64,000 nt of DNA from Dysidea avara. Taxonomy: Eukaryota; Porifera; Demospongiae; Dictyoceratida; Dysideidae. Where the stretch lies: assembly GCF_963678975.1 (NCBI RefSeq), contig NC_089281.1, forward strand, positions 12,081,818-12,145,817, written 5' to 3'. The notes under the pieces were generated by a model, which ran no database searches, had not been told where the DNA came from, and saw only the letters and a list, made by a program, of their open reading frames with translations. Positions 1-13,466 of this stretch are shown here, one piece after another (within the stretch, counting starts at the first letter, position 1; each line of letters opens with the position of its first letter). A program made the position numbers and the translations under genes.

Positions 1-3000
1 ACTTTAATTGAGCAGTTTAGGCAAGAGCATGTCAATCTACAATCGTGTCAGAAGAAACTGTTTAAAGTTGAAGTCCTTGTAAATCAAGAGAAGTATGGAA
101 ACCACTGGATGGTCACTTCCTGTTTGGGTAGTGGTAAAAGTAAAAGATTAGCTCAGTCACCTAGTGGTAAGTCTGATGGTCTCTGTCCACTAGCAGAAAT
201 TGGAGTGCAGTTAAATAAAACTGAATCATTTGTTCATCCTAAACCATGTGATGGTAAATTGTTTTGCTTTTTGCCATTGCCAATACAGTGTAATTTGAAA
301 TTTTACTGTAATGGCTATTTCTCCATTAGTAGGGATAGGCGCTGGTTGAAGAAAGACAATACAACCAACCAGATTACTGAGTGGAATGTTGCTCTCATCA
401 GTGATGCATTGTACAACTGTTTTATCAAAACTATTGTTGCTTTAACTGAATTAAGCTCACTATCTCAAATAAGTGAAACAGAGAAAAAGATATTTCTTGA
501 TTCCTACTATTCTCTTTGGCCTACTACAGAAAGTTACAACAATGAGATTAGTAGAATATTTTTTGCTGAATTTAAAGCTAATATTTGTCTTATTGATAAG
601 TGTATCCTGTGGTCAGATGTTGATGGGGGCAAGTGGCTGTCTCCTAAACATGTGTTTGTGTATGATCATTCTCGATATATATCATCAGAGATTAAAAAAG
701 AAATAGTTTCTCTGTTACTCAAACATCATTACCCAATTGTTGAAATTCCTTATGATATTAAATCTGCTTTAGGAGAATTAGTTAAAGCAATTTCTTATAA
801 GGAATTTAGCAGCGATGTACTGATGTCTTCTATTACTACTTTAGGCAGTGAAATTAGAAACAGGCAAATTATTGCATTATTGTTGTATGTGGAGAAAGTT
901 CATGACGCTGAGTGGGCCAAACAGCTTCTCAGACAAACTCCATGCATACCGACAAAACCAAATGGACAGTTAAGGAGACCTGGTGATTTGATTACTCCTA
1001 ATTCACCTCTTGCTCCATTATATACTGAGCATGATGAGTGTTTTCCTATAGAAGCTTATATGGAAACAGATAAAGTTCCGGGTGTGTTAAAAAGTTTAGG
1101 TATGTCAAGCTATCAAATGACTTTAGACAAATTGAAAGAGAGAGCATCAAGTGTGAAGAACCTTGATGATGAAGAGGTAGCTGTGCAGCGTGCTACACAA
1201 GTATTTTTGTACATATCACGTGTTTATGGTAACTATGGTTACAGCATTGGTACCTTCAGGGAACGGTTGCATGGTGCACTCCAAACTGTTCCATTTATTC
1301 CTGTCTGTAAATGTCCTCAAGGTTTATCACTTCCATGGTACAAGTCCTCATCATCATTTCTGTGTCCAAAGGATGTGTTTGGTACCTCACAGTTAAACTT
1401 AGTATTTGCAAATGCTCCAGTTGTTATGAAATTTGAAGATAACTTATCAATACCTATTGCTTTAAATATACTGGGTATTGGAAGCATAAAACCTTCAATT
1501 GAGTTGGTGGCACATAATCTTGGCATCATAGTAGAATTTGGACATCAACATTCTCTCAATGGCACAGACTATGAGCTGCTAAACAATTGCTGTCCTGAGA
1601 TGTACAACTTTTTAAATCAGGCTCTCACAGGTAAATTTCAGAATTTCTCACCTGAGGTTGATGCATTAAAGAATTTACCATTTATTTGGCAAGGTAATCA
1701 GTTACTATTTGCTAAACAGGTTGTGATAACAAGTGGCATAGCTGATGCATATCCATACCTTTGTAAGTTATCTGATGAAAATAAGAGATATAAAGAATTA
1801 TTTGTTAAACTAGGCATACCTGAGGTATTAAACGAAGGCAAAATACTGTCTTTGTTAGAAACTATTTATTGCAGTTGTGATGGAAATTTGACAGAAGAAC
1901 ATATAAGATTTACGGTCAACTTGGCAGAGAAGCTGAGGACGTTGTACCCAAGAGAATGTGACAGTGTTCTTTATTTACCTAATGAAGAAGGCCATATGCA
2001 GCCAGTTGACAAGCTAGCGTACAAGGAAGCTGTTAATTTCCCACACTTAAGTGATACTGAAACATTACATGAGCATTTTCAAGCAGGTACATCTTGGTTA
2101 CATCCAATGTTTAGTGGAGACTTGGCACGATCTTTGGGAATACCATCTGCTCTTGAATCTATAGTAAATGCAATGTCTGTGAATTTCCTTGATGGTACAG
2201 ATTATGGTCAATGTGAAGATTTGTGTGATCGTCTCAATTCTATACTAAGAAGTTATCCTTATGATGTGTCAATTTTTAAAGAGTTCATCCAAAATGCTGA
2301 TGATGCTGGTGCTTCTGAAATAGTTTTCATTTTAGATCATCGCAAGTTTGAATGTCAAGATGGTGGGCTGTTTGGTACAGAACCTGAATGGAGAAGCATA
2401 CACGAGTGTCCCTCTCTGCTTGTGTATAATAATAGAAAGTTTTCTGAGGAAGACATTACAGGAATAACAAAGTTAGGCAGAGGGAGCAAAGAATTTTCAC
2501 CTGAGTTTATTGGACGGTTTGGTATTGGGTTTAATGTAGCATATCATGTTACTGACTGTCCAATGTTTGTATCATACAGTAGTGGAGGAGTACCTGAGAA
2601 TTTTTGTATTTTAGATCCTGGTGGACTGTATGCACCGGGTCACAGCCTGAAAAAGTCAATGCGTGGAAGACGTTTTGAATTTCATTCTCCAGAAAATTAT
2701 CAGCAGTTTTCCAAAGAATTTGAACCATTCTATGGTGACGTGTTCACCCACATGAGTAAGCTTTGCAAAATTTGTTTGGGCGATATCCATACTGGCTTTT
2801 CTAATGGCTGTGTACTGTTTAGACTGCCATTTACTAGGTCCATTAGTGATTATAAAAGTAAACTACATGATGGGTTTAAAATGAATTCTATGGAAATGGA
2901 AAAATTATTTGTACAACTTGCAAACAATGCAGAAGATCTTATTCTGTTTCTTAGCAATATTAAAAGTATTTCAGCATTTGAAATAATGGAAAATGGCACT

Positions 3001-6000
3001 TGTTTTCATCACTTTACTGCATCTGCTTCCTTGTCTAATAATGATGTTTCTACGTGCAGGGAAAATGCCACACTAGTTAAACAGGAAGTCGAACTGCTTA
3101 AAGAGATTGCCAAAGCATCTAACAATGGTCAGAGCAATGGTGCGAATGATAATATATTGGAAGATGTTATGATCCTCAATGAAATATATTGGAATTATCA
3201 ATTAGAAATCCAAGCAGTGAAGCACGAGATAGATGCAAATTCACATAAATGCGCTCTTTACCAAACTACATCCTTATGGCTGATTAGCCAATGTTTTGGG
3301 AGTAATGAAATTCCTAGTAGCACACTTATGGCTGCTCTCTCAAGGGGTTTAATTCCTAAAGGAGGAGTTGCTGTACAGTTGCACAGTAGTACAAGAAAGG
3401 TTACTCCTTATCAATTGTACTGTTCATTGCCATTGCCACAGAAGTCACACATGCCAGTGCACATCAATGGAAGTTTTTTGGTAAATGACTCTAGAAAGCA
3501 ACTTGATGTTGTTGCAAACCAATCACCTTTGTCTAACTGGAATCGTTGCTTGACACAGTCTGTTGTGTGTGATGCATACATCAATGCTTTGCTTAACAGT
3601 AAGGATTTTCTCAGCAAGAATGGAACAGAGTGGTATTATAGCAAATTTCCTCAAGAATGTGCTCAGGGTGGCATGATGCATTTATATGACTTAGACAAAA
3701 TGGTGTATTGTAAAATTATCAAGAATAATCTGTCAATTTTACAGAAAGACAACCTGGCAGATGATTTCTCATGGTTGCCAGTGATAGGCCAAGGTTGTGG
3801 ACACTTTTTTACAGTGCATGATGATAAGTTTTCAGGTAATGATGACCCTCTGTTGTGTGAACGTGAGACACAGCTACGTGAACTCCTAATTAATTTTGGT
3901 GTTAACTTGACTAAAGCCCCAGTTGCGATTTATTCACAAATTAGCAAGGCAGCATCAAAATGTAATGTGCCATGTAATACTATGATAAGCCCAGCGTCTT
4001 TTATTAATGTGCTTAGGTTACTATGCCTGCAGCAGCATAAGGATGTCATTGCAAAGAATATCATTTTACTATTGAGATACTGTCTATCAACTGAAGAAGG
4101 CTGTGATGCTATAAAAGGTGCTCCACTCTTGTTAACATGTGATGGTGATGTGCAAATAGTGGCTCCAACTGTTTATGGTAGCAAGTATGCTCAACTGTTA
4201 CCTCATAAACTAAATAAATTTATCCATCCTAAGTTGGAACAGGATCAAGGAATAATCAAAGTTTTATTTGATAAAGAATTTTACATGCCTATCCCAGAAA
4301 TTAGGTTTGTGGGTATGAATTCACAGTTAATAAACTGTGAAGCTCCTGTAAACATTAAAGAATGCCAGGAATATCATCCCCAAATCATTGAACATTGGAA
4401 ATACTTGGATGAATATATCAGAGCAAATCAATTGGTTGCTGTTTCTTGTTTAAATGAGTTTGATAGAAAGCCAATCATACCATCATCTAATAGAATGTTA
4501 GTACCAGTTTGTAATGCTAAAATGGTTTTGTCTCCAGAATATGATGGTCCTGTAAAGAAAATCATGAAGCACTTTGGGTTTCCAGTATTAGACTTTAGTA
4601 TACTGTGTGATATGACATTTGACAACTATACCAATACTCTGAACAAAATACTAGCAGACTGCAGAAATGGAGATGACATCTTGAAATGCATTGAACTGAA
4701 TAATTTACCTCAGCTTGCTCCATTGGAACATGATTTAAGGGAAGATTTGCAACATCTATTGTATGCCATAGCAACTAGTTCTTATTTACCATCTGTGAAG
4801 AGTTTTGTATATAAACTGCCAATATTCGATGCAGTTACTGGTGACCTACATGCCATAACAACCCTGCATGACACTTACCTCCTTTCTTATGGGATACCTA
4901 AAGCAGGGTTGAAAGAAGTAATGATGAATTCAACATTGCTACTTTTAGAATCTTCACCAAAATATGATCTAGTATACAGGTATCTAGGAATCCAATGCTG
5001 TGATATTGTGCAGTTTTACGTAAATGCAGTTATCCCAAATTTTCACAAAATGCACACTGAGGACATAATTGTACATGTAAAGTATTTATTTGCTCAAAGT
5101 TTTGATGATCCAACAGAATTGTATGATACTTTAGAAGGTACCAGGTTTATTTATGTTGTTGCTGAAAACAAGTTCTGTTTTGTCTGGGAATTTTTTGATC
5201 CAGAAGAAAAACTCTTTAAAATTTTCTTTAATCAAAAATTTCCACCGAATGAATGGTGCAAGTCAGAGCTGCTTACTATCCTCCGTCAACTTGGGCTTCA
5301 GAAGGACATATCATGGGAAGGATTACTTGCTATAGTGAAACGTATAGAACAAGAAATCAATGTAGAGGTTATGGAGCAAGGTATTCATGATAAAGCTGTT
5401 GCAGCTTTAGAGTTTATCAGCTTAAAATTAATCAAGTCCGTCCCTGAGGATGGGGTAGATGAAGCAACCTTGCAGTTTTGTAAGAATATTTCAAAAGTTG
5501 TATTTGTTCCTATTTACAAGAACAATGACATTATATCAGAAAATTTTCCAAAGAAGTATGTTACAAAACGGTGGACCAGTTTTAGTGATGGTTGTTTTGC
5601 TGCTTCAGCTGATGTGACATTTTTGAAAAGAAATGTTATTACAAATAATTTTGACTTAAGTTGTTACAACTATTTATGCAAGCATGTTGAAGCTCTGGGC
5701 ATCACACACCCTCCTTTGTGCAGTACAGTAATTGAAAACTTGTTGGAATTGTCAAAAGTAGCACAATCATTGGTTCAGTCTAGTAGACACCAACAAGCCC
5801 CAATAAGGGTTTTCTTACAAAAATGTTTCAAAGACCATTATGTTTATCTGGATAAAGCTGCAACTCAAGATGAACTACTTCAACTGAAAAATAAAGAATG
5901 TATATTTGTAGAAAGTGGCTTAACCTATTCTGTGGTGAGCAGTGATTGTGTTGTGAAGAAAGGTCAGTTTCCATCCGTGTTCCCTTATTTGTGTGAAATA

Positions 6001-8578
6001 TCTGATGATATGCTGGAATGTCAAAACATTTTTGCTGCCCTTGGCATTTCTGATGAACCTAATAGTTGTCATTACGCAAACATTTTACAGAAAATTTACT
6101 TACATTTCATTACCCCTGAAAACAAACTTAGTGGAAATTCAAAGTATTTAGATTTAGCAAGTGAAGTAAACAATTCTCTAATTGAAGCTCTACTTAATGA
6201 AGAAGAAACCGAGTCAGTTCCAGATGATTTTAATCCTGCAGAAGTGTACCTACTTGATAAACATCTTGAATTGTGTCCTGCTAGTCAACTTGCATATGAT
6301 GATGTACCTTGGTATAGCAAACGACTTAAGGATGCTCAAACATACAGGTACATGATGAAACTCCAAGGTAGATATGGGGGAATCACTTTACCACAATCGT
6401 TGGGGGTGAAACTACTAAGCAATTTGGTAGCAGAGGAGCTAGATGATGATGTACAGTCTCTTGATAATCATTGCAGGGAAGAGCGGATTGCCAGTGAGAG
6501 AGACCAAAATCATGGCTGTACATTTGTACTTAGTCTTGAAAGTCTTTTGCAGTCAGAGCAATTTAAGTTAGGAGTATTAAGAATCATCCATCATCAGAAA
6601 AACACAGAGCTTACTGAAAGGGAAATTTCACTACCTGACAAACTGGGTAACTTACAATTGTTTTGCTATTATGAAATCAAAACAAATCTTAGAGATTTAA
6701 GCAATGGTTTAATCATACGAGGATCCTCTGATACAGTTTTTTGTGCACTAATAGAACATACAGATCATGATCCTTCACTTTGCATATCACCTCACCATGA
6801 GGACAAGGATGGTGTAGTTAAAGAAATAGCACAAAACCTTAACAGATATCTGGGTGGAATAATACAAAATGAGTCTCATTTGGAAGCAATGATCAAGTGT
6901 CCTAGCTATTTAGACATTGAATCAGCTTTAGACAAGTGCAAAGTTAGGCCATATACAGATGCAGCCAGAGCTACTGTAAAACCTCGATCTATAGGAGAAG
7001 AGATATGCCCTACCATCTATGACTTGTTAATAGTTATGAACTACAATATTGGGGAGAGTGTTAAATATTGGAGTGATGATGGTAAGCTGGTCCAAGCTAA
7101 GATCACTGCAGTCAATTTGCAGACTGCAACTGAAATTGCCACTAAATCTATTACCATCAGTACTAGTGATAATAATGATGGTGGGAAAATTAAGACATCA
7201 CCAATTCTAATCAGCAAATTCCTTCAGCCTTCATTTTTTACCAACTGGATAAGTGATAAGACAATGACAGATTGTACAGGGCTACTGCTGTATCATTTGG
7301 AACATGATCCTGTTGTTGATCTTGTTATACTTCTGCAACAAATTGTATCATCACTTATAACTGTGTCCAACCATCAAGTTAGCATCATATTTAAACGATT
7401 GTTTTTTCAGGCACATTTCTATTTTGTTAAATGCAACAAAGCACCAGATTTGTTTAATAAAATTTCACTGCAGTATTTTGGTGCACAGGAACAGTTTATT
7501 GCATCAACTGTTGGTGAAGAAGAATGCAATGAACTTGCTGAGCTAATGGAAGATATGTGCATATACACAGATGGTGGTTTAGAGGACACTTCTGATGACG
7601 GTGGTGATAATGATGATGAGGTTGCTGTAGGATTCGATAATCCATTTGCTAATAGAGAATTCTCTGAAACTGATCTTATCAATGATGATGATTTAAATTT
7701 GTTGTATGTACAGAGAAGACAAACTAGTTACTTTAGGAGGCCTCACAGACGGTTAGCAGCTAACGTATCTGGTGCACAAACTCTGCACAACTCACAGAGC
7801 GGTACTGCACATCAGACCACACAGCCTACTGTAACACAACCACCACCATCTGGTATGCCAACTTTTATCAATGCATTTAGCCAACCTGTGATTCATTCTA
7901 CTCCTACGCACAGTGGCTTGTTTAGAACACCTACTGGATATCGTAGTCATGCTCACCCTCGGAGACGAACTCCCACTAGTGTGTGGAACCAGAGTACACC
8001 TGTAGCAGGTACTGGTGCAGCTCTACCACTACCCCAAACTAACTTTATAACTGCTTTTGTTTGGTTAAAACAGGCCATTGCAGACTTCAATGCAGCTACA
8101 CATTATGTTGAATGTACTGGCATTGCAGGTCAGCAGGTGAATGGTGACAATGATGACAACAGTGTTGGTGAATTTTCTGCATTGATTTGTTTTTTGAGTC
8201 ATGAGGTTGTAGAAAAATGCCTCAAAGCTGCATATCTTGCCACATGTGGCTCCACTTTGAGTGGTCAAAGTAACATACGTGAAAGTTTGGTTGCTTTGTA
8301 CAATCAGTTAAGTTCTTCCAGGTGCTGGCCATTAGTAGATGTAAAGGATTTTGTCCATCAAGTTAGTGATCATACCATGAAGTGTCGTTATCCTGATTCT
8401 CATGTTCCTCCTGAGGCTCCTTGTGTTCTTTATACGGACCTGGATGCACGTCATGCTTTGGCTGCTGCTCAGGAAATATTTGCTAAAGTCTGTAGTATCC
8501 AATGCTTTAAAGACAAGCTTCCATCTCAGCCTACTTTGCTACCACTTTTACCATCAATGATTTATCTGGACCCTGATC
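1..8578 (+). CDS. Sacsin-like giant protein, gene 1, long exon (5' partial)
   Basis: The frame is open from base 1, so the gene starts left of the window; residues are numbered from base 1. The exon encodes 2859 residues of sacsin-type sequence. An HSP90-like ATPase fold has its N-box EFIQNADDAGAS at residues 761-772 and the ATP-lid motif GRFGIGF at 838-844. A long sacsin-repeat region follows, then a J-domain-like segment in which HPD is replaced by HFY (2472-2474), an acidic Asp-rich stretch (nt 7580-7630), a Ser/Thr/Pro-rich linker, and a sacsin-type HEPN domain (about 2681-2834). Sacsin is known as a large cytoplasmic co-chaperone-like protein; the role here is inferred only. The exon ends at a GTAAGT donor (8579) in phase 1 and splices to the PARP exon at 9239. 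An in-frame stop (8626) follows if the intron is read through, which would give a shorter PARP-less form. The whole exon aligns with gene 2 at about 41600-50225. Confidence 0.9.
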
Positions 8579-9238
8579 GTAAGTGCATAATATTTGTCTG
8601 TATGAGTATATATACCATGGTATTGTAAAAAAAACCTTAGTGCTCATATACACAAGAAAAGTCTGTAAACATAGCCACTCTAGTATCTGTATATATTTGA
8701 CTGGTAGAGTCAAGGCTTGCAGCAAAAAATGCCAAGTTTTACTACACCGCAGTATAATGTACTTTTCAATGTATCCAGGAACTTATAAAATACTTTGACA
8801 TCTATTTATTGCCAATCAGGTGTTCCATGGAGCCCTTTTGGGTAGTTCCACCTTATTGGTTGCAACACTGTTTCCCCACATATCCATAGGAGCTCACTAT
8901 ATACAAAACTATTAGGCTGTGAGCAAGACAGTAATGAGTAGAGCCAATGTATCACCAAAATGAGATGTAGTTCAAACTATGCTTTGTGGTTAATGTTAAG
9001 ATTTATTGCACATAGTTTTGTCTGGCACTTGATCAAAGCGATGTGAAAAATGCATTTTGTCCTTATATTGTTGATGGCTAGAAATTGGCTCAATGTTTGT
9101 GTTTGACACAATGAGACCAAATCTTGATTTTTGTCTTTTTAACTGTATGTATGGTGCTATCTCACACTCCATGTATCTGGCAATATAGATGTCTATAATG
9201 CTCTTCTTTTCATGCTTGCATGTATTTCTTATGTACAG
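8579..9238 (+). other. Intron between HEPN and PARP exons of gene 1
   Basis: A 660-base phase-1 intron with a GTAAGT donor and a TGTACAG acceptor. It contains no open frame resembling a protein and no repeat that I recognise. The equivalent gene 2 intron (50226-51476) has the same position and phase but shares no obvious sequence with it. Confidence 0.8.
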
Positions 9239-9849
9239 AACTTCCTGAAGAGTGGGAATGGCAAGACACAGATTTTAAAATATTTACATTAGATGCTAAC
9301 ACTAATGACGAGGAGTTCTGGAGAGTATCCAATCAACTGTTTCAGACTCTACCAAATGTAGAAATAAGGACAATTGAAAGAATACAGAATTGTGTGTTAT
9401 GGAAGAAATACTCAATGAGAGCAAAGAGTATGGAAGACGAAAGTGTCCCTCGTGGTGAAAAGAGACTTTTTCATGGCACACGCACCACAGACCCTCAACA
9501 GATCTATAAGGGTGATGATAGTTTTGACATGCGACTTAGCAACAATGGTATGTGGGGAAAGGGCAACTATTTTGCTGTGAATGCTTCATACTCCGATGGT
9601 TATGCTTATCACCTGGGAAACCTAAAGAAATTGATATTGGCTCAGGTGCTAACAGGAATAAGCTACTTTTGTCAACCACGGAACACATTAACCATGCCTC
9701 CAGTCCGTCCTGCTACGGGACAAACAGGAAGTGTGCAACGCAGATACAATTCAGTTTCTGGTCAGACGGGTGGATCAAAGGTTTACATAACTTATGAAAA
9801 CAATCTAGCATATCCTGCTTACATCATAACTTATACAGCAGCTATCTAG
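9239..9849 (+). CDS. PARP-family ADP-ribosyltransferase domain, last exon of gene 1
   Basis: This 202-residue exon begins after the acceptor TGTACAG. The split codon C|AA keeps the reading frame from the HEPN exon, so the protein reads ...YLDPD-Q-LPEEWEW. PARP hallmarks are in order: IERIQN then LWKKYSMR, LFHGTR with the catalytic His (codon 9472), GKGNYFAVNASYS with the catalytic Tyr (codon 9568), and the final strand VYITYENNLAYP. The residue at the third triad position appears to be Val (codon 9781) rather than Glu. That is typical of mono-ADP-ribosyltransferases of the PARP10-15/TIPARP type and not of chain-forming PARP1. The stop codon is at 9847. No start context precedes the domain, which supports its being the last exon of gene 1 and not a separate gene. 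Confidence 0.88.
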
Positions 9850-10049
9850 TCTAGGTTCAACTATTTTTATAATGTTTCACGTGTATTTAATAAGAGGATT
9901 AATTTCGCAGTTTTTCAGAGTTGTTGTATGATTTGTTTGACATGCATGCATTTCATAACATAAAATTACTATACACTGTCTACAGAGCTATGCTTACACT
10001 ATAACAACTGTATAATGGTAAGCTGTTTTCCTCTTTCATTTATGTGGGT
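9850..10049. other. 3' flank of gene 1
   Basis: AT-rich sequence after the gene 1 stop codon, presumably 3' UTR and downstream flank. I see no canonical AATAAA signal close to the stop; the nearest resemblance is TTTAATAAGAGG about 40 bases downstream. Confidence 0.4.
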
Positions 10050-10205
10050 ACCTCCAAGTGCTGTCCATTAGTTGACAGACATAGCAGCTATGCTTTGTTC
10101 ATCAAGTTATCAATCATAACTTGTGACAAGAGGTGCCACTTTCATAGTTTGTTTGTTCCACTATTACATCAACTCTTTACTTGGATCATATGAATTGTAT
10201 ATATG
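10050..10205 (+). pseudogene. Decayed fragment of a sacsin-type HEPN domain
   Basis: The DNA around AAGTGCTGTCCATTAG and TTCATCAAGTTATCAATCAT matches, with gaps, the HEPN-coding DNA of gene 1 (8311-8450) and of gene 2 (49965-50105). In those genes the same blocks encode SSSRCWPL and FVHQVSDH. Further weaker similarity runs to about 10205, where TTTACTTGGATCATATG resembles the TELDARHA region. The reading frame is broken by indels. It lies about 200 bases after the gene 1 PARP exon, suggesting a third tandem copy has been lost. The match was made by eye. Confidence 0.6.
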
Positions 10206-11327
10206 ACCAAGCAAAGTTAATTCTTTGATTCCCATTTCAAAGTTTTGTTAAAATGATGCAAACAACCATTTTTGTGAGCAACAAAAGGCTTAACAAACCA
10301 CTTGATACAGCAATGGAAACATTTTCAAAAATTGGAAAACCGTGAGGTGGAAATAACCATATAATGAAAATTCTTCATAAAGTATGCAGATGGCAGTGGC
10401 TGTCAAGGAATTAAGGTTTATGCATGAACTATCTGTTGTGCACATGATCACGATATAAATATCCTAAATTATGTTCTGTAGTGTAGCTAATTGTGCACAT
10501 GTAGCCAGGTCAGCTATTATGCATGGCATGGACAGAATTTATCAACCTTTAATATCCTGTGGCCATGGTTAGCTTTCAATGCAATTAAGTTAATAGTTTT
10601 CAGTACTGTATGTGATGGAGTGCAGTTTCTGCCCATATATGTTCAGTTTTTTTGTGGGTTAGGCCTATAGCTAGTAGTCTTGTGCATGTTGAAGACATTG
10701 GTGTTGTTCCAGTACCAGCTTGTTGTTTCAGTTCTGGAACTGTAACCTTTTAAAGTACAGTTCCAATTTAAGTTCTGGGATTAACAACTTTTAAGATTGT
10801 AGGTCTAATTCTACCATGCTCCTTTTCCCTCATGCTGGGTGTCTGCACTACTAGTTGTATCAATTTAATTGAATTTGGCAATATTATTGACTGAACCTTA
10901 TTGAATAAGCATTGTGAGCCATTTTAACTATTATTTTCTAGCGGTGGTAACTAGCTTTCATATAAAGGGCACAGCATAATATTGAAATATGGTTTGATTC
11001 CAAGGTTGAAGATGGTCTAGGAGTTATACTTTGTTCTTTATAGCTTAAATTTTAATGATGGATATTAATTATCCTATTGAAGTGGTCGACTGTTCTATTA
11101 GAGTATTTCGATGTTCTTTAGGAGTTTTGCTCCTTTCATCCCCTGTTGTTGATTGCTCTTCTCTTCTCACTCTTTCCATGTTTTCATTGCCCATGTATGC
11201 TTTAGATGTAACTGCACCTGTCAGCTGTAGCTTCTTTGTAGCTATAGCACATAGTAAAATTTTAGAAGGAGAGTACTTCAGCCCCCATAAATCTTCCCTT
11301 GCACTCGACTAGCTATACAGGGGCGGA
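10206..11327. other. Intergenic sequence, no gene seen
   Basis: Low-complexity AT-rich DNA. A short dispersed motif (GACTGTTCTATTAGAGTAT) occurs at about 11088. I find no credible exon, RNA gene or complete mobile element. Confidence 0.5.
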
Positions 11328-12177
11328 TCTAGGATTTATAGAAGGGGGGGGCTAACTCAAGGTACTAATCTCTTGGGTAGAGGTGTGCAAAGCACACTTC
11401 CCAGCATGTGAAGCATGCTGGAACTAGGGGGATCTGGGGGCATGCCCCCCAAGAAAATTTTGAAAAATAGATGCTAAAATACTGCAATTTGGAGACATTT
11501 CCACATAAAATTCATAATATTTTCTGCCTGTAGATATTTTATATACTGCCTTTAGATTATAGGTATGGCTCTCTGAAGCATTTTGCTAATGGAAAAGTTT
11601 GGGTAGGTACAGACAACCAAGTACATGATGCACCCCTCTCACAATAGCACAACACTGAATAGGTGGATGTTAGAATAAGAATGTTGAAAGTGGAAAATTT
11701 TGAAATTTGAACAATACAAGATTGAATCTGAGAGCATTTTCAATGGAAATTGTGTACCTGAATTAAGTATTGCCATACATATTAACTACACAAGTAGATG
11801 AATGAAGCCCTTTAAACAGACCAATGCACTTCATTGTACGTATAGGTGCAGGCAGATTTGGTATAACAGAACCAACCACATGTTTCCATTGAATGTTCTA
11901 TTAGAGTAGTTAGCTGACTGCTCTATTAGAGTATCTCGATCTTGTACACCTCCAATGCTGATCCGGGTCCTTGTTGCATAAACTTTAGCATAAATCCACT
12001 GATAATACCTTGGAAAGATGTTCATAAGGTGGTTTTATGAGTATTTGTATTATTAGTGATCATATAATTATGCTAAGACAAAATTTCATTATAATACTCA
12101 GCATATTGATCAAGTAAAGCCTAAATATGAAGGGGGGGGGCTTCAGCCCCCAAAGCCCCTCCCTGGATCCGCCCCTG
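11328..12177. mobile_element. hAT-like non-autonomous element (MITE)
   Basis: The ends are inverted: CAGGGGCGGATCTAGG at the left, and the right end reads CAGGGGCGGATCCAGG on the other strand. The flanks repeat CTATA (11323-11327 and 12178-12182). CAGGGGCGG-type termini are common in hAT elements, which usually make 8-bp duplications, so the 5-bp repeat here may be a decayed duplication. The interior has a G-rich stretch, the phrase GGGGGCATGCCCCCCAAG, and two copies of the dispersed TCTATTAGAGTA motif (11893 and 11918). No transposase frame is present. Confidence 0.75.
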
Positions 12178-12599
12178 CTATATGTCTATATATTTAGCCG
12201 AATTATAAGAAGCTTATCTAACTATAATTCAGGTCACTAAAAGGTCACCCCTCTAAACTGGTTGCTATGAAAATTTACAAACGTGTTGGCTGCTTGTGTA
12301 CCAATAATCTGCCTAATGCACCAACCCACCTGATAAATAGGTCAGGCCCACTGTTGACTGGAATAGATATGCACAGGCTGCATGCTGACCTAAAATATAG
12401 TGCTCCCTGCAAACCATGATTCAAAATATTCAATAATTTGCACAACTTTCCATTTTGGACAAAAATAATTGTCCTGCCGGGTACGTATGTGTGTCAGTTT
12501 GTTCACTGTGTTGGCTTATATGTATCATTCATTTTTGATTTCCTTGCCATGCGGTCTATCTTCTCGCAGGTGACAGGTCCATAGTAGGATAATGAATAA

Positions 12600-13033
12600 G
12601 GCCCCTATTTGGTGATTATTAGTTTCTCATCCACCACCCGCATCCTTCTTAAGCTACCGCATGGTAAGCCATTATTTACTCTGTGCATGCTCAGAAGAAC
12701 ACGTGATACCAAACTGTTATTGATGAACGCTACAATGCGCTAAATATCGTCAGGAGAACTGTTGTTTCCTTAGCAAATTGCTGCAGTGCCAGTTGCAATC
12801 GTGTTTTATTGACTTCTTCAAAGCAGGCTTTCAGTTGACTGTCGAAAAACAGTTGGCGATCACGAAAAGTAGTGAAGGAAATGTTTGTAGTAAGAAAGAA
12901 AGACAATTTGGACAAGGTCTGTACATCAGTGTGTTAATATTATAAAATAATGGCATAATGGTAATACCCTCCCGCCCGCATCATAATAATTAGAAAGGCT
13001 GGATGAGAAACTAATAATCACCAAATAGGGGCC
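12600..13033. mobile_element. 434-bp MITE with TAA target duplication
   Basis: The left end GGCCCCTATTTGGTGATTAT is repeated inverted at the right end (12988-13033) and the match continues through AGTTTCTCATCCA. Both sides also have a CCCGCATC block just inside. It is flanked by TAA at 12597-12599 and 13034-13036. The TIR layout (GGCC start, TTAGTTTCT, then CCGCAT) resembles that of the autonomous element at 22937-26759, suggesting mobilisation by a related transposase. No coding sequence is evident. Confidence 0.85.
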
Positions 13034-13036
13034 TAA

Positions 13037-13466
13037 CTGAATAAAATGTTTGTAGCTAGCTAGTGTACATTTTGCACATATATCATAGTCAGTGGGTGAA
13101 TTTGCTCAAAATTAATTGTGTGTTTAAAGCTGATGATTTCAATGATGGATATTCCCCCTTCCACTGTCTGTGTGCCATGTGCTATTATGCGTTGGCCAAT
13201 GGCACGCTGGTGCCATGTCAGGTGCCATGTTTTATTGTGTAATCACACGTAGTAGTATGTCATAGGACTGAGGACTGACACGTGACCAACCTCCTCTGAT
13301 ACAGAACAAGGTGAGGCAGAGTGTTGTTTACCTCGAGACACCACTCCCCCCCCTGAGTGCCAGCATAGGCAGTGCTTAAGTGATATATATTATACTTCCT
13401 GGTCTTCTTGCTCAGAGTGTTCATCTTGCATTCCCAAATTGCTTCAATTTTTGGTGATCACACTCA
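13037..13466. other. Intergenic sequence, no gene seen
   Basis: Unassigned DNA between two MITEs. It includes a short CCACTCCCCCCCC tract near 13340. No coding or RNA feature is supported. Confidence 0.45.

Noticed and set aside
7419..7682. Minus-strand Ser-rich frame opposite the acidic region of gene 1
   Set aside because: It is the antisense shadow of the Asp/Glu-rich and Asn-rich coding sequence of gene 1.
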